From the NCBI RefSeq assembly GCF_007679965.1, contig NZ_VEHL01000006.1:186001-250000 (forward strand): 64,000 nucleotides of DNA. Direction: 5' to 3'. Shown one piece after another: positions 41,323-49,685 of the stretch. Under the pieces are notes generated by a model. That model was not told the DNA's origin, did not search any database, and worked only from the letters and a program-made list of their open reading frames with translations. Every line of letters starts with the position of its first letter. The stretch's first letter is position 1. The position numbers and the translations under genes were made by a program. Source of the DNA: Bordetella genomosp. 13 (GTDB lineage: Bacteria; Pseudomonadota; Gammaproteobacteria; Burkholderiales; Burkholderiaceae_B).

Positions 41323-42488
41323 GTTTGCCGGCCTTCAGGTGGATACTACAACTCGCCATGGCTATGGCGATGTGCGTTCTGGCGCCGGCATACGCGCAGC
41401 AGCTGCCCATCCCCGATCCGGTCATGCCGGCGGGCGCCCGGCCGCAATTGCCCATCCCCGACCCGGTGATTCCGGCAAGCCCGCAGCAGCAGCTCCCCAT
41501 ACCCGACCCGGTCGTCCCCGCGCGTCCTCAGCAGCAGTTGCCTATCTCCGACCCCGTGGCGCCCCCGCGCGCGCAGCAGCTGTCCATGGATCCCGTCGTG
41601 CCGGCGCGCGTCCAGCCGGCGCCGCAGCAGCGCGCGCCCGCGGCTTCCGCGACGCGCGCCACGCCGCAGTCCACGCCCGTGCCGGCGCGTGGCCCGCAGT
41701 TGCCCATTCCCGATCCCGTGTCGCCTGCGCGCGACAACGCGCAAGCCATCGCCCCCACCGGCGCGGTCAGCGCCGTGGGCCCCGGCGACACGCTGCTGAT
41801 CACGGTGTTGGGCCAGGCCAACATGGAAAGCCGCGTCACGGTCGATGCCGACGGCGAAATCGTAGCGCCCCTGCTGGGCAGCCTGCGCGTCGGCGGGCAG
41901 ACGCCTTCGGCGATCGGCCGCCAGATCGCCGAGGGCCTGCGCAAGCGGGGCCTGCTGAACGATCCGCAGGTCGCGGTCGAGGTCATCACGGTGCGCAGCC
42001 GCGTGGTCTCGGTACTGGGCCAGGTGTCGCGTCCGGGCCGCTATGCCATCGAAAACAACCTGTCGGTGCTCGAGGTCCTGGCCATGGCCGGCGGCACCTT
42101 GGCCGACGCGGCCGATACCGCGGTGCTGATGCGCCGCGGCGACGGCGGCCAGCAACGCATCGAGATGTTCGTGGGCAACCGGCAGTCGCCCTCGCGCGTG
42201 GTGCAGGACACCGAATTGCAGCCCGGCGACGTCGTGTTCCTGCCCCAGGCGCCGCGTTTCTATGTCTACGGCGAAGTGCGCAGCCCCGGCGCCTATCCCG
42301 TCGAGCAAGGCCTGAACGTCATGCGCGCCTTGTCGTTGGCCGGCGGCCTGACCGATCGCGCCTCGGACAGCCGCATCGACCTGAACCGCACCGACGTCGT
42401 CACCGGCGAGATCAGCAAGAAGCGCGTCAAGCTGGGTGAGCGGGTGCAGGCGGGCGACGTCATCCACGTCGACGAACGCCTGTTCTGA
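41319..42488 (+). CDS. Wza-like polysaccharide export protein with N-terminal tandem repeats (389 aa)
   Basis: An outer-membrane polysaccharide secretin-type protein. A poly-export domain (SAVGPGDTLLITVLGQANME onward) is followed by SLBB-type units (VVSVLGQVSRPGRYAIENNL and YVYGEVRSPGAYPVEQGLN). The signal peptide ends at APAYA-QQ and has no proper lipobox (MAMC does not fit), whereas most Wza proteins are lipoproteins. Between signal and domain lies a tandem repeat of about 15 residues (QLPIPDPVVPARPQQ type) in four to five units, with another unit just before the export domain. The start at 41319 overlaps a short upstream frame. It should form the outer-membrane channel with the Wzz/kinase pair at 53464-56225. 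Confidence 0.93.
   Translation: MSLPAFRWILQLAMAMAMCVLAPAYAQQLPIPDPVMPAGARPQLPIPDPVIPASPQQQLPIPDPVVPARPQQQLPISDPVAPPRAQQLSMDPVVPARVQPAPQQRAPAASATRATPQSTPVPARGPQLPIPDPVSPARDNAQAIAPTGAVSAVGPGDTLLITVLGQANMESRVTVDADGEIVAPLLGSLRVGGQTPSAIGRQIAEGLRKRGLLNDPQVAVEVITVRSRVVSVLGQVSRPGRYAIENNLSVLEVLAMAGGTLADAADTAVLMRRGDGGQQRIEMFVGNRQSPSRVVQDTELQPGDVVFLPQAPRFYVYGEVRSPGAYPVEQGLNVMRALSLAGGLTDRASDSRIDLNRTDVVTGEISKKRVKLGERVQAGDVIHVDERLF
41400..41610 (+). repeat. Coding tandem repeat (45-base units) in the Wza-like gene
   Basis: Units encode QLPIPDPVMPAGARP, QLPIPDPVIPASPQQ, QLPIPDPVVPARPQQ and QLPISDPVAPPRAQ, then a degraded QLSMDPVVPARV. A detached copy (QLPIPDPVSPARDN) lies at about 41698-41739. The first three are exactly 45 bases long. 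Such repeats can change in number by slippage. Confidence 0.8.
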
Positions 42489-42509
42489 CCGGACCACCGC
42501 GAGGACCCC

Positions 42510-43268
42510 ATGTTCAATCGCCGCTCCTTCCTGGCCGCGCTGTCGCTCGGTCCCCTTGCGATGGGCGGCACGGCGCGCGCCCAGACCGCGCAGCCGTATG
42601 CCGTGGTGGTGGGCGACTCGATCGCCGAAGGCGAGATCCAGCGCAAGGGCCGCCTGAACGTCCAGGGCCGCTTCGTGCCCGACTACGTCTCCCAGCCCGG
42701 CCAGCTGTCGTACGAACTGGCGGCGGCCTCCGGCGTGTTCCATTTCAACCATGGCATCGGCGGCCAGACCTCCACCGCCGTGCGTGCGCGCTGGCGCCGC
42801 GACGTACTGGCCGAGGGCTTCGATCCGGGCGACGGGCGCGGCCCGCGCACCTTGCCGGCGGGTACGCAGCCGCTGCTGGCCTACCTGCACGTGGGCATCA
42901 ACGACGTCGCCGCGGGCGTGCCGCTGTCCTCGCTGCAGGACAACTTCTCGTACTTCGCGCAAAGCACCAGCGGGCGCATGGTGCTGGTGGTGGACAACAT
43001 CGGCGCATGGCTGGGCATGACCGATCCGATGATCGAGGTAGCCACCGCCTTCAACCGCTGGCTGGCCGAGACGCTGGCGCCGCGCAATCCGCACATCGCG
43101 GTGGTCGACTACCTGAACTGGTCCAGCAACGGCAGCGACAACTTCCGCACCATGGCCCCGGAACGTTTCGCCGACGGCCTGCATCCCACCATCGCCGGGT
43201 ATACCGAGTTCGCCGGCTTCATCCGACGCACCGTGAAGCTGCCCGCCAACAGCCCGGTGCGCTACTGA
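42510..43268 (+). CDS. Exported SGNH/GDSL hydrolase-like protein (252 aa)
   Basis: A probable esterase or polysaccharide acyl-modifying enzyme. The N-terminus MFNRRSFLAALSLGPLAMGG has the RRSFL pattern of a Tat signal, cleaved near ARAQ. SGNH blocks are visible: VVVGDSIAEG (Ser), HGIGGQT (Gly), HVGINDVAAG (Asn) and FADGLHPTIAGY (Asp-x2-His). It sits 21 bases after the Wza-like gene, so it probably acts on the secreted polymer in the periplasm, for example removing or transferring acetyl groups. It is a different lineage from the SGNH-like protein of the cellulose operon. Confidence 0.85.
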   Translation: MFNRRSFLAALSLGPLAMGGTARAQTAQPYAVVVGDSIAEGEIQRKGRLNVQGRFVPDYVSQPGQLSYELAAASGVFHFNHGIGGQTSTAVRARWRRDVLAEGFDPGDGRGPRTLPAGTQPLLAYLHVGINDVAAGVPLSSLQDNFSYFAQSTSGRMVLVVDNIGAWLGMTDPMIEVATAFNRWLAETLAPRNPHIAVVDYLNWSSNGSDNFRTMAPERFADGLHPTIAGYTEFAGFIRRTVKLPANSPVRY

Positions 43269-43388
43269 CGCGGCGATGCGAATCCGCAACGGCGAGGCGC
43301 GCGCGTCCTGCCGCCGCGATGGCCACATTACAATCGCGGCGCCGCCCCGCCGGGGCCCGGCAATGCGCCATGCGCGGGAACGCCAAAC

Positions 43389-44324
43389 ATGAGTGACAAG
43401 CCCGTCAAACACCACCTGAACCCCATCACGTCCGAGCCGGCGGTCAATCCCACGGTCATCCCGCTGGTCATCATCTCGCCCGTGCGCGACGAGGCGAAGT
43501 ACCTGCGCCTGACGATGGACTCGATCGTGGCGCAGACGCTGCGCCCGGTGGAATGGATCCTTGTCGACGACGGATCGTCCGACGCCACGCCCGACATCGT
43601 GCGCGAATACGCCGCGAAATACGACTTCATCCGCCTGGTGCCGCGCGAGAACCGCGGATTCCGCAAGCTGGGCGGGGGCGTGATCGCCGCCTTCAACTAC
43701 GGCAAGGAACGGATCCGGCACACCGATTACCAATATATCGTGAAGCTCGATGGCGACATGTCGTTCGGGCCGCGCTACCTCGAGCGCATGATGGCCATGT
43801 TCGCCACGGACGCCAAGCTGGCGGCCGTCTCGGGCAAGGTCTACCGCGAGGAAGACGGCCGCTACATCGAGGAAAGCCATATCGAGGAGCAGGTCGCCGG
43901 CCAGTTCAAGCTCTACCGCCGCGACGCCTTCGAAAGCATCGGCGGCTTCGTCGAGCACCTGGCCTGGGACGGCATCGACGTGCACCAGTCGCGTTTCAAG
44001 GGCTGGCGCACGCTGAGCTTCTACGATCCCGATGCGTGGCTGTGGCATCACCGCATCATGGGCTCGTCGGACCGCAGCATCTACGTGGGCCGCATGCGCT
44101 GGGGCCGCGCCAACTGGTACATGAGCTATCACCCGCTGTATGCGCTGGCCGCGGGCGTGAACCGCATGCGCGAGAAGCCCTACGTCATCGGCGGACTGCT
44201 GATCATCGCGGGCTACCTGCAGGGGGCCATCAAGGGACTGCCGCAATACGCGGACCCCGAGTTCCGGCGCAAGCTGCGCGCCTGGCAGATGCAGCGCCTG
44301 CGCGGCTGGCTGACCGGCAAATGA
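43389..44324 (+). CDS. GT2-family glycosyltransferase (311 aa)
   Basis: A cytoplasmic glycosyltransferase of the inverting GT2 type. The nucleotide-sugar motifs are ILVDDGSSDAT (about 56-66) and VKLDGDMSFG (DxD). The C-terminal half has an amphipathic or membrane-contacting helix (YVIGGLLIIAGYLQGAIKG), suited to lipid-linked substrates. No N-terminal signal. Its stop overlaps the acyltransferase start as ATGA. A 120-base gap separates it from the SGNH-like gene. Sugar specificity cannot be assigned. Confidence 0.93.
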   Translation: MSDKPVKHHLNPITSEPAVNPTVIPLVIISPVRDEAKYLRLTMDSIVAQTLRPVEWILVDDGSSDATPDIVREYAAKYDFIRLVPRENRGFRKLGGGVIAAFNYGKERIRHTDYQYIVKLDGDMSFGPRYLERMMAMFATDAKLAAVSGKVYREEDGRYIEESHIEEQVAGQFKLYRRDAFESIGGFVEHLAWDGIDVHQSRFKGWRTLSFYDPDAWLWHHRIMGSSDRSIYVGRMRWGRANWYMSYHPLYALAAGVNRMREKPYVIGGLLIIAGYLQGAIKGLPQYADPEFRRKLRAWQMQRLRGWLTGK

Positions 44325-45427
44325 CGCCCCCGGGCCTGGCCCACGCGGACCCGGCCGGCAAGCTGGCCGGCACCGTACCCATCGCCGACCATTACCTGCC
44401 GGCGCTGGATGGCCTGCGCGCAATCTCCATCCTGCTGGTGATGGTGGCGCACATGTGGCTGAGCCACATCGTGCCCGGCGGCCTGGGCGTCACCATCTTC
44501 TTCTTCATCAGCGGCTTCATCATCACGCGCGTGCTGCTGCGCGAACACGGCGCCACGGGGCGCATCGGCATCGGCGCCTTCTACGGCCGGCGCGCCTTGC
44601 GCCTGCTGCCCGCGCTGTACGTCTTCGTGCTGGCCAGCCTGGCCGCCATGCTGGCGGCGGGCAGTCCCATCCCATGGCCCGACGTGCTTGCCGCGGTGCT
44701 GCACTACGCCAACTACTGGAGCCTGTTTCCCGGCGCGTTCCCGGCCTGGGGAAACATGAACTCGCCGCTGGGCATCACGTGGTCGCTGGCCGTCGAAGAG
44801 CACTACTACCTGATCTATCCCTTCCTGCTGGCCTGGCTGTTGCCGCGTCCCGGGCGGCTGATGGCGCTGCTGGGCGCGCTGATCGTGGCGGTGCTGGCCT
44901 GGCGCTTGTACCTGGCGCTGCATGTGGGCCTGGACGCGCTGCCGGCTTACCGCATCTACAAATCCACCGATACCCGGGTGGATTCCATCCTGTATGGCGC
45001 GCTGTACGCGTTGCTGTGGTCGCGCTGCGACCGCTTCGCCAGGATGGCGGGCACGTGGCCGCTGTTCGCGCTGGGCCTGGCGCTGATGCTGGTCTCGCTG
45101 CTGCTGCGCGACCCGGTGTTCCGCGAGACCTGGCGCTACAGCCTGCAGGGCGTGGCGCTGGCCGCCATGTTCGCCTGGCTGGCGCTACGGCCCAGCCGGG
45201 GCAGCCGGCTGCTGTCGCATCCCCTGCTGGTCTACATCGGGCGCATCAGCTACTCCCTGTATCTTTACCACTGGCTGGCGCTGGTCTGCGTCGAACAATT
45301 CATGCCAGAGTCGCCATTGCCGGCCAGGATGGCGGCGGTGAGCCTGGCATCGTTCGGCGCGGCGCACCTGTCGTATCGCTACGTCGAACGGCTGGGCCAG
45401 CGCTGGCGGCGCCGCTTCGGGCTATAG
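44321..45427 (+). CDS. Membrane acyltransferase, acyltransferase-3/OafA type (368 aa)
   Basis: A polytopic O-acyltransferase that would add acetyl or another acyl group to the repeat unit. It opens with the family segment HYLPALDGLRAISILLVMVA including MVAHMW. The FYGRRALRLLPALYVFV stretch carries the RxxR-LLP motif and WSLAVEEHYYLIYPFLL carries the conserved glutamate. About ten hydrophobic helices are visible and there is no C-terminal SGNH domain. The start is fixed by the ATGA overlap with the GT2 gene. Together with the deacetylase and SGNH gene nearby it suggests a heavily modified polymer. Confidence 0.93.
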   Translation: MTPPGLAHADPAGKLAGTVPIADHYLPALDGLRAISILLVMVAHMWLSHIVPGGLGVTIFFFISGFIITRVLLREHGATGRIGIGAFYGRRALRLLPALYVFVLASLAAMLAAGSPIPWPDVLAAVLHYANYWSLFPGAFPAWGNMNSPLGITWSLAVEEHYYLIYPFLLAWLLPRPGRLMALLGALIVAVLAWRLYLALHVGLDALPAYRIYKSTDTRVDSILYGALYALLWSRCDRFARMAGTWPLFALGLALMLVSLLLRDPVFRETWRYSLQGVALAAMFAWLALRPSRGSRLLSHPLLVYIGRISYSLYLYHWLALVCVEQFMPESPLPARMAAVSLASFGAAHLSYRYVERLGQRWRRRFGL

Positions 45428-45485
45428 CGGTGCACGCCCCGCACCCGGCCGGCGACGGCATCCACCGACCGCATGGAGAACCGAC

Positions 45486-46241
45486 ATGGACATGACGCGA
45501 GCACTGATCCGGCGCGGCGGCCGCTGGCTGGCGCGGCACAGCCACCACGCCTGGCTGGCCATTCCCGACGGCCCGCCGGTGGTGAGCATCACCTTCGACG
45601 ACGTCAACGCCTCCGCGTGCGACACGGGCGCGGCCATCCTGCAGCGCCATGGATGCCTGGGCACCTTCTACGTGGCGGGCGGGTTGACGGACGGCTCTGA
45701 ACAGTCGCGCGCCACGCACAGCGTGGCGCAGCTGCGCACGCTGCGCCAGGGCGGCCACCAGCTGGGCTGCCACGGCTGGTCGCACCGGCACGCCACCCGC
45801 CTGCCGTTGGCGCAGTGGCAGGCCGAGCTGAAGCGGAACCACGATTTCCTGCGGGAGATCACCGGCGACGACGAGCCGCTGGACTTCGCCTATCCCTTCG
45901 GCGATTACGGCTACGGCGTGAAGCAGGCGTGCGCCGCCGTGCGGCGTTCCAGCCGCATCACGGGGGGCGGCATGCACCACGGCCGCGCCGACCTGAACCT
46001 GCTGGGCAGCTATCGCCTGTACGGCGAAGACATGGCCGCCGCCCGCTGGCGGGCCTTCCTGGATGGCGCCCGGCGCGGCAGCTGGGCCATCCTGAACACG
46101 CACGGCGTGGAGGCCGACTGCGGGCACTACGGCAGCACGCCCGAGGCGCTGGAAGGCGTGATCCGCTATGCGCAGGACAAGGGGTGCACCGTGCTGCCGG
46201 TGGGGCAGGCCATCGCGCACCTGCGTGCGCGACAGGCCTAG
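45486..46241 (+). CDS. Polysaccharide deacetylase, NodB-like (251 aa)
   Basis: A CE4 deacetylase that would remove an N-acetyl group from an amino sugar. The motifs are SITFDDVNAS (Asp38-Asp39), the metal-binding CHGWSH (His96, His100) and DFAYPFGDYGYG, followed by NTHG near the C-terminus. No signal peptide or anchor is seen, so it may act on lipid-linked intermediates in the cytoplasm. A GGAG site precedes the ATG. The gene is convergent with the FemAB-like gene and the two stop codons share the bases CTAG at 46238-46241. Confidence 0.92.
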   Translation: MDMTRALIRRGGRWLARHSHHAWLAIPDGPPVVSITFDDVNASACDTGAAILQRHGCLGTFYVAGGLTDGSEQSRATHSVAQLRTLRQGGHQLGCHGWSHRHATRLPLAQWQAELKRNHDFLREITGDDEPLDFAYPFGDYGYGVKQACAAVRRSSRITGGGMHHGRADLNLLGSYRLYGEDMAAARWRAFLDGARRGSWAILNTHGVEADCGHYGSTPEALEGVIRYAQDKGCTVLPVGQAIAHLRARQA

Positions 46242-47422
46242 TGCGTGGCGGCCGGGATCGGCGGCAACCCCTTCGCGCGGCGCACCAGCCGCCGCAGCCA
46301 GGCCTGCCGGCGCGCCCACGCCTTGGCCTCGGAGGTGGCCAGGAAGACGCGGCCCGCCAGCGTCACCGCGTAAGACCACTCGTACAGCGCCAGGCTGTGG
46401 TCGGCCCAATCCTTCTTGTAGGCCTCTTCGCCCACCGTCAGGTCGAACACCTGGTAGCCATGCGCGATGCTCCATTCGATCATGGCACCCATGAGAGCGC
46501 GCCCGCACGAGTACCGCATCCAGTCGCCCGCGGCATAGGTCGGCAGGATCCAGTAATACCGCCCCCGATAGCTCGCGCCCCAATGCGCGGCCACCACCAC
46601 GTCGCCGGCTTGCATGCCGTTGAGGACGACGTCCGCGCCCGTATCCGGGTCGAACGACAGCGTGCGGTAGAAGTCCAGATAGCCGGGCTCGCCGAAGAGG
46701 TCGCGGCTGCCCGACTCGCGCCAGCGCCGTGATTTCTGCTCGGCCAGCGCCTGCAGCACGGCCGGCCGCAATGCCGCATCGACCACCGGCGTGAAATGCA
46801 CGGGCGCCTGCGCCTCCAACTGCCTGAGCAGCCGCCGCATGTCGCCCAGCTTCTTCGAGGACAGCCGCTTGCGGAACGCGTCCATATCCGAAGGCAGGCG
46901 CGCCGCGTAGGCGTTCTCGGCATGAATGGCGCCCGCCAGCGTGGTCATGGGGTTGACGATGTCGCCAGGGCCTTCCAGGCGCGCGGGCATGCGCCGCAGC
47001 GTCACCAGGTCCACACCGCGGATGCTGCGCACGATGGCGCGCCACAGGGCCTCGAACGCGCCGGCGGGCCAGGCCGCGACGACGTCCGGCGCCAGCACCG
47101 GCGCGCGGTAGTCGGTCACGACATCCCCCAGGAAGTCCAGCACGCGCAGCCGCGAGCGGCAATAGATGGCCAGCGGCCACAGCGCCACCGTGCGGCCGGC
47201 GGCATCGCGCAGGTCCACGATGCGCGGCTGCACCCCTTGCGCGCGGCCTATCGTGTTCTGCCACGTGTCGTTCCATTCCCACGTCTGGAACACGTACCCC
47301 CGGCCATCGCGCAGGGCCTGGCGCCAGGCGTCGCGCGCGGGCGCCAGCGATTCATGGACGCGCAGCGTATAGCCGCGGAACGGATCGCCGGCCAGTGCGG
47401 GAAAGGCGAAGGCGGCCGTCAA
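46238..47422 (-). CDS. FemAB/GNAT-like acyl- or aminoacyl-transferase of the exopolysaccharide locus (394 aa, TTG start)
   Basis: A two-lobed GNAT-like protein of the BioF2/FemAB group common in exopolysaccharide clusters. Features include YVFQTWEWNDTWQ near residue 50, a central KKLGDMRRLLRQLE helix, and the C-terminal signature VVAAHWGASYRGRYYWILPT and EWSIAHGYQVFDLTVGEEAYKKDW. The donor and acceptor are unknown; PEP-CTERM/XrtA-linked relatives are annotated with the same domain. The TTG at 47422 has AGGAG nine bases upstream and overlaps the stop of the GT2 gene as TTGA. No in-frame ATG exists near this point. Confidence 0.85.
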   Translation of the reverse strand: MTAAFAFPALAGDPFRGYTLRVHESLAPARDAWRQALRDGRGYVFQTWEWNDTWQNTIGRAQGVQPRIVDLRDAAGRTVALWPLAIYCRSRLRVLDFLGDVVTDYRAPVLAPDVVAAWPAGAFEALWRAIVRSIRGVDLVTLRRMPARLEGPGDIVNPMTTLAGAIHAENAYAARLPSDMDAFRKRLSSKKLGDMRRLLRQLEAQAPVHFTPVVDAALRPAVLQALAEQKSRRWRESGSRDLFGEPGYLDFYRTLSFDPDTGADVVLNGMQAGDVVVAAHWGASYRGRYYWILPTYAAGDWMRYSCGRALMGAMIEWSIAHGYQVFDLTVGEEAYKKDWADHSLALYEWSYAVTLAGRVFLATSEAKAWARRQAWLRRLVRRAKGLPPIPAATH

Positions 47423-48354
47423 TGTCCATACTCCTGGTACTGGCGGCCGCCGAGCGCCGTGAGCTTGCCCGCGTTGGCCGAGGCCGTGCGCAGCCACTGC
47501 ACGGCCCGCGTGCGCGAGACCGGCAGGCAGGCCAGGGCCAGCAGGCCGGCCAGCGCGGCCTGGCCCGCGGCGCGCGCCGCCAGGTAGGCCCCGCGCATGG
47601 CGCGCCTGCCGCCGCGCAGCCGCTTCAGCTCCGCGCGCATGTACGTCTGTCCGCCGCGATAGGCGCGCCGCAGGATCCAGCCCAGCGTCGCCCGGTCGGC
47701 CGGCACGTCCTCTTCCACGGGAGCCTCGTCGCACCAGACCAGCGTGGCGCCGCGGTCCAGCAGCGCGCCGAACATGACGGTGTCCTCGCCGCCGGTGCGG
47801 CCGTAGGCGGGATCGAAGGGGCCGTCCAGCGCCATCATCGCGTCGCGGCGGATCAGCACGTTGCCCGTGCGCGCATCGCGCGTGGTGATCGGCGTGCCCG
47901 TGCGGTGGCGCGGCCGGTCGAAATAGCCGCCCTCGCGTATCCACCGCGGCGTGTCCTGTCGATAACGCGGAAGTACCGGGCCGAACACCGCATCGGCGCC
48001 GTATTGCGCCTGCGCCTGCAGCAGGCATTGCAGCCAGCCGGGCACGGGCTCTTCGTCGTCATCCACGAACACCACCCACGGCGCCCGCGCCGCATGCACC
48101 GCGGCGTTGCGCGCACGGGCGATGTTGGGCTCGGCGACGTGCACGGCCGTGATCACGATGTCATCCCGCGCCTGCCACCTGTGGAGAACCGCTTGCGCGG
48201 AATGCGCGGGATCGTTGTCGACGACCACGACCTGCAGGCGCAGCGTCCCGCGCTGCTGGGCGGCCACCGCCTGCAGCAGGCGTTCCAGCAACTGCGGACG
48301 CTTGAAGGTGCAGATGCAGACACTGATGTCCACGGCGTTTCCGGTTTCGCTCAC
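47419..48354 (-). CDS. GT2-family glycosyltransferase (311 aa, GTG start)
   Basis: An inverting GT2 enzyme with VDISVCICTFKRPQLLERLL at the N-terminus, VVVDNDPAHSA, the donor motif FVDDDEEP and GGEDTVMFGALLDRG, the acceptor-side catalytic region. The C-terminal part has a hydrophobic stretch (GQAALAGLLALACLPV) for membrane contact. The GTG at 48354 has GGAGATATTCC upstream. The region just upstream contains a 59-base-offset duplication of the wzx gene end, so the original arrangement was probably a GTGA overlap with that gene. Confidence 0.92.
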   Translation of the reverse strand: MSETGNAVDISVCICTFKRPQLLERLLQAVAAQQRGTLRLQVVVVDNDPAHSAQAVLHRWQARDDIVITAVHVAEPNIARARNAAVHAARAPWVVFVDDDEEPVPGWLQCLLQAQAQYGADAVFGPVLPRYRQDTPRWIREGGYFDRPRHRTGTPITTRDARTGNVLIRRDAMMALDGPFDPAYGRTGGEDTVMFGALLDRGATLVWCDEAPVEEDVPADRATLGWILRRAYRGGQTYMRAELKRLRGGRRAMRGAYLAARAAGQAALAGLLALACLPVSRTRAVQWLRTASANAGKLTALGGRQYQEYGH

Positions 48355-48435
48355 TGGAATATCTCCGTGCTGCGCACTCCGTATTCGCCCTTGAGGCGGC
48401 TCGGCGGGCTCACTGGGGCGTCTCCGTGCTGCGCA
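48349..48435 (-). repeat. Short tandem duplication at the wzx-glycosyltransferase junction
   Basis: The segment at 48349-48376 and the one at 48408-48435 match at 24 or more of 28 positions (GCTCACTGG, four variable bases, then TCTCCGTGCTGCGCA), with an offset of 59 bases. One copy contains the wzx stop codon and the other the GTG start of the glycosyltransferase gene. Confidence 0.75.
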
Positions 48436-49678
48436 GCGTGCGCCAGTAGAACCACCAGTTCAGGAACAGGCTGACCACTTCGACGAATGCCAGCGAGAGG
48501 ATCGCGCCTTCGGTGCCGTACAGCGGGATCAGCACGTTCATCGACGTCAGGATCAAGGTCAGGCTGACGAACGCGATGGTCAGGGTATTGTCGTAGCGGT
48601 CGGCGCTCATCAGAGCGGCGGTGCCGATCCAGCGCGCCGCGTTGATGGCGAAGTACGCGCCCCAGATCAACACCAGTGCCTGCACGTTGGCATATTTCTC
48701 GCCCAGCACGTGATGCTGCAGCCAGGGCAGGGCCAGCCACAGAACCAGCACGTACGAGATCGTCAGCAGCTCGATGCCGACCACCGACCCGAACAGCAGC
48801 CGGCGCAGCCGGGCGCGATCGTGCCCGGCCAGCAGGCGCCCGATGAGGGGCCGCGCCACGCGCGACCAGGCCTGCACGCTCAGCGAGATCGGCATCAGCA
48901 GCAGCCGCGACGCATTCAGGTCGGCCGTCGCGGTCGCCCCCAGCCACGCCGCCACCACGTACAGGTAGCTGTAGTTGATGACCCAGGCCAGTATCGAGCC
49001 GGGCAGGCCCAGCCGGCCGCGCTTCCACGATTCGCGCACGGCCTCCGGATAGCTGGGCACGGCGCCTGGGCCCGGGACGGGGTGACGCGGCGCCCCCAGC
49101 AGCGCAACGAGGTTGCCCGCGCCCAGCACGGCGAACACCGCGGGAATCGTCAGCCAGCCGGCCCAGATCAGCACGCCCGTGCACGCCAGCACCGCCACGC
49201 CATAGCGCAGGTCCAGGGCCAGCACGCGGCGCGACGCGCCCTCGATGAAGAGCGTGCTGCGGCGGTACTCGCGCGTCGCATTGGTCTTGACGTACAGCGC
49301 GAAGCCCAGTCCCAGCCACAGGGGTTGCGCCAGGTCCAGCAGGCCCGCCACGCCCGCGCAGGCCACGCCGAACAGCACGGCCACCCACGTGCCCAGGCGG
49401 CTCTGGAAGCGGTCCATGTGCGCCATCATCGTGGCGCGCTGGTCGTCGGGATAGCGCGAGGCCAGGGTGGTCAGCGGATTGGACACCAGCGCCTCGGTGA
49501 TGCCGGCGGCGAACAGGCCCGCCACGTACAACTGCGCGTAGGTGCCGTAGTCTTCCTTGGCCACCAGGCGGATCAGGATCAGGCCCACCGCGAGGTTCAG
49601 CATGCTCAGCCACGCCTGGTCGACGATGGACACCATGGCGCTGAACCACAACCGTGGGCGGGGCGAGGCAGTCGGCAT
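48410..49678 (-). CDS. Oligosaccharide-lipid flippase, Wzx/MATE-like (422 aa)
   Basis: A polytopic inner-membrane protein of the polysaccharide-flippase superfamily. About 11-12 hydrophobic helices are visible, beginning with VSIVDQAWLSMLNLAVGLIL and ending with LSLAFVEVVSLFLNWWFYW. It should move undecaprenyl-linked repeat units to the periplasmic face, where the Wzy protein (52103-53482) joins them. The stop now lies 56 bases from the next start because of a short duplication. A seven-base gap separates it from the glycosidase gene. Confidence 0.88.
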   Translation of the reverse strand: MPTASPRPRLWFSAMVSIVDQAWLSMLNLAVGLILIRLVAKEDYGTYAQLYVAGLFAAGITEALVSNPLTTLASRYPDDQRATMMAHMDRFQSRLGTWVAVLFGVACAGVAGLLDLAQPLWLGLGFALYVKTNATREYRRSTLFIEGASRRVLALDLRYGVAVLACTGVLIWAGWLTIPAVFAVLGAGNLVALLGAPRHPVPGPGAVPSYPEAVRESWKRGRLGLPGSILAWVINYSYLYVVAAWLGATATADLNASRLLLMPISLSVQAWSRVARPLIGRLLAGHDRARLRRLLFGSVVGIELLTISYVLVLWLALPWLQHHVLGEKYANVQALVLIWGAYFAINAARWIGTAALMSADRYDNTLTIAFVSLTLILTSMNVLIPLYGTEGAILSLAFVEVVSLFLNWWFYWRTLRSTETPQ

Positions 49679-49685
49679 GAAAGCC

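Noticed and set aside
41400..41740. Regularly spaced DNA repeats resembling a CRISPR array
   Set aside because: Units are 45 bases, in frame, contiguous and encode a PIPDPV peptide repeat; there are no unique spacers or cas genes.
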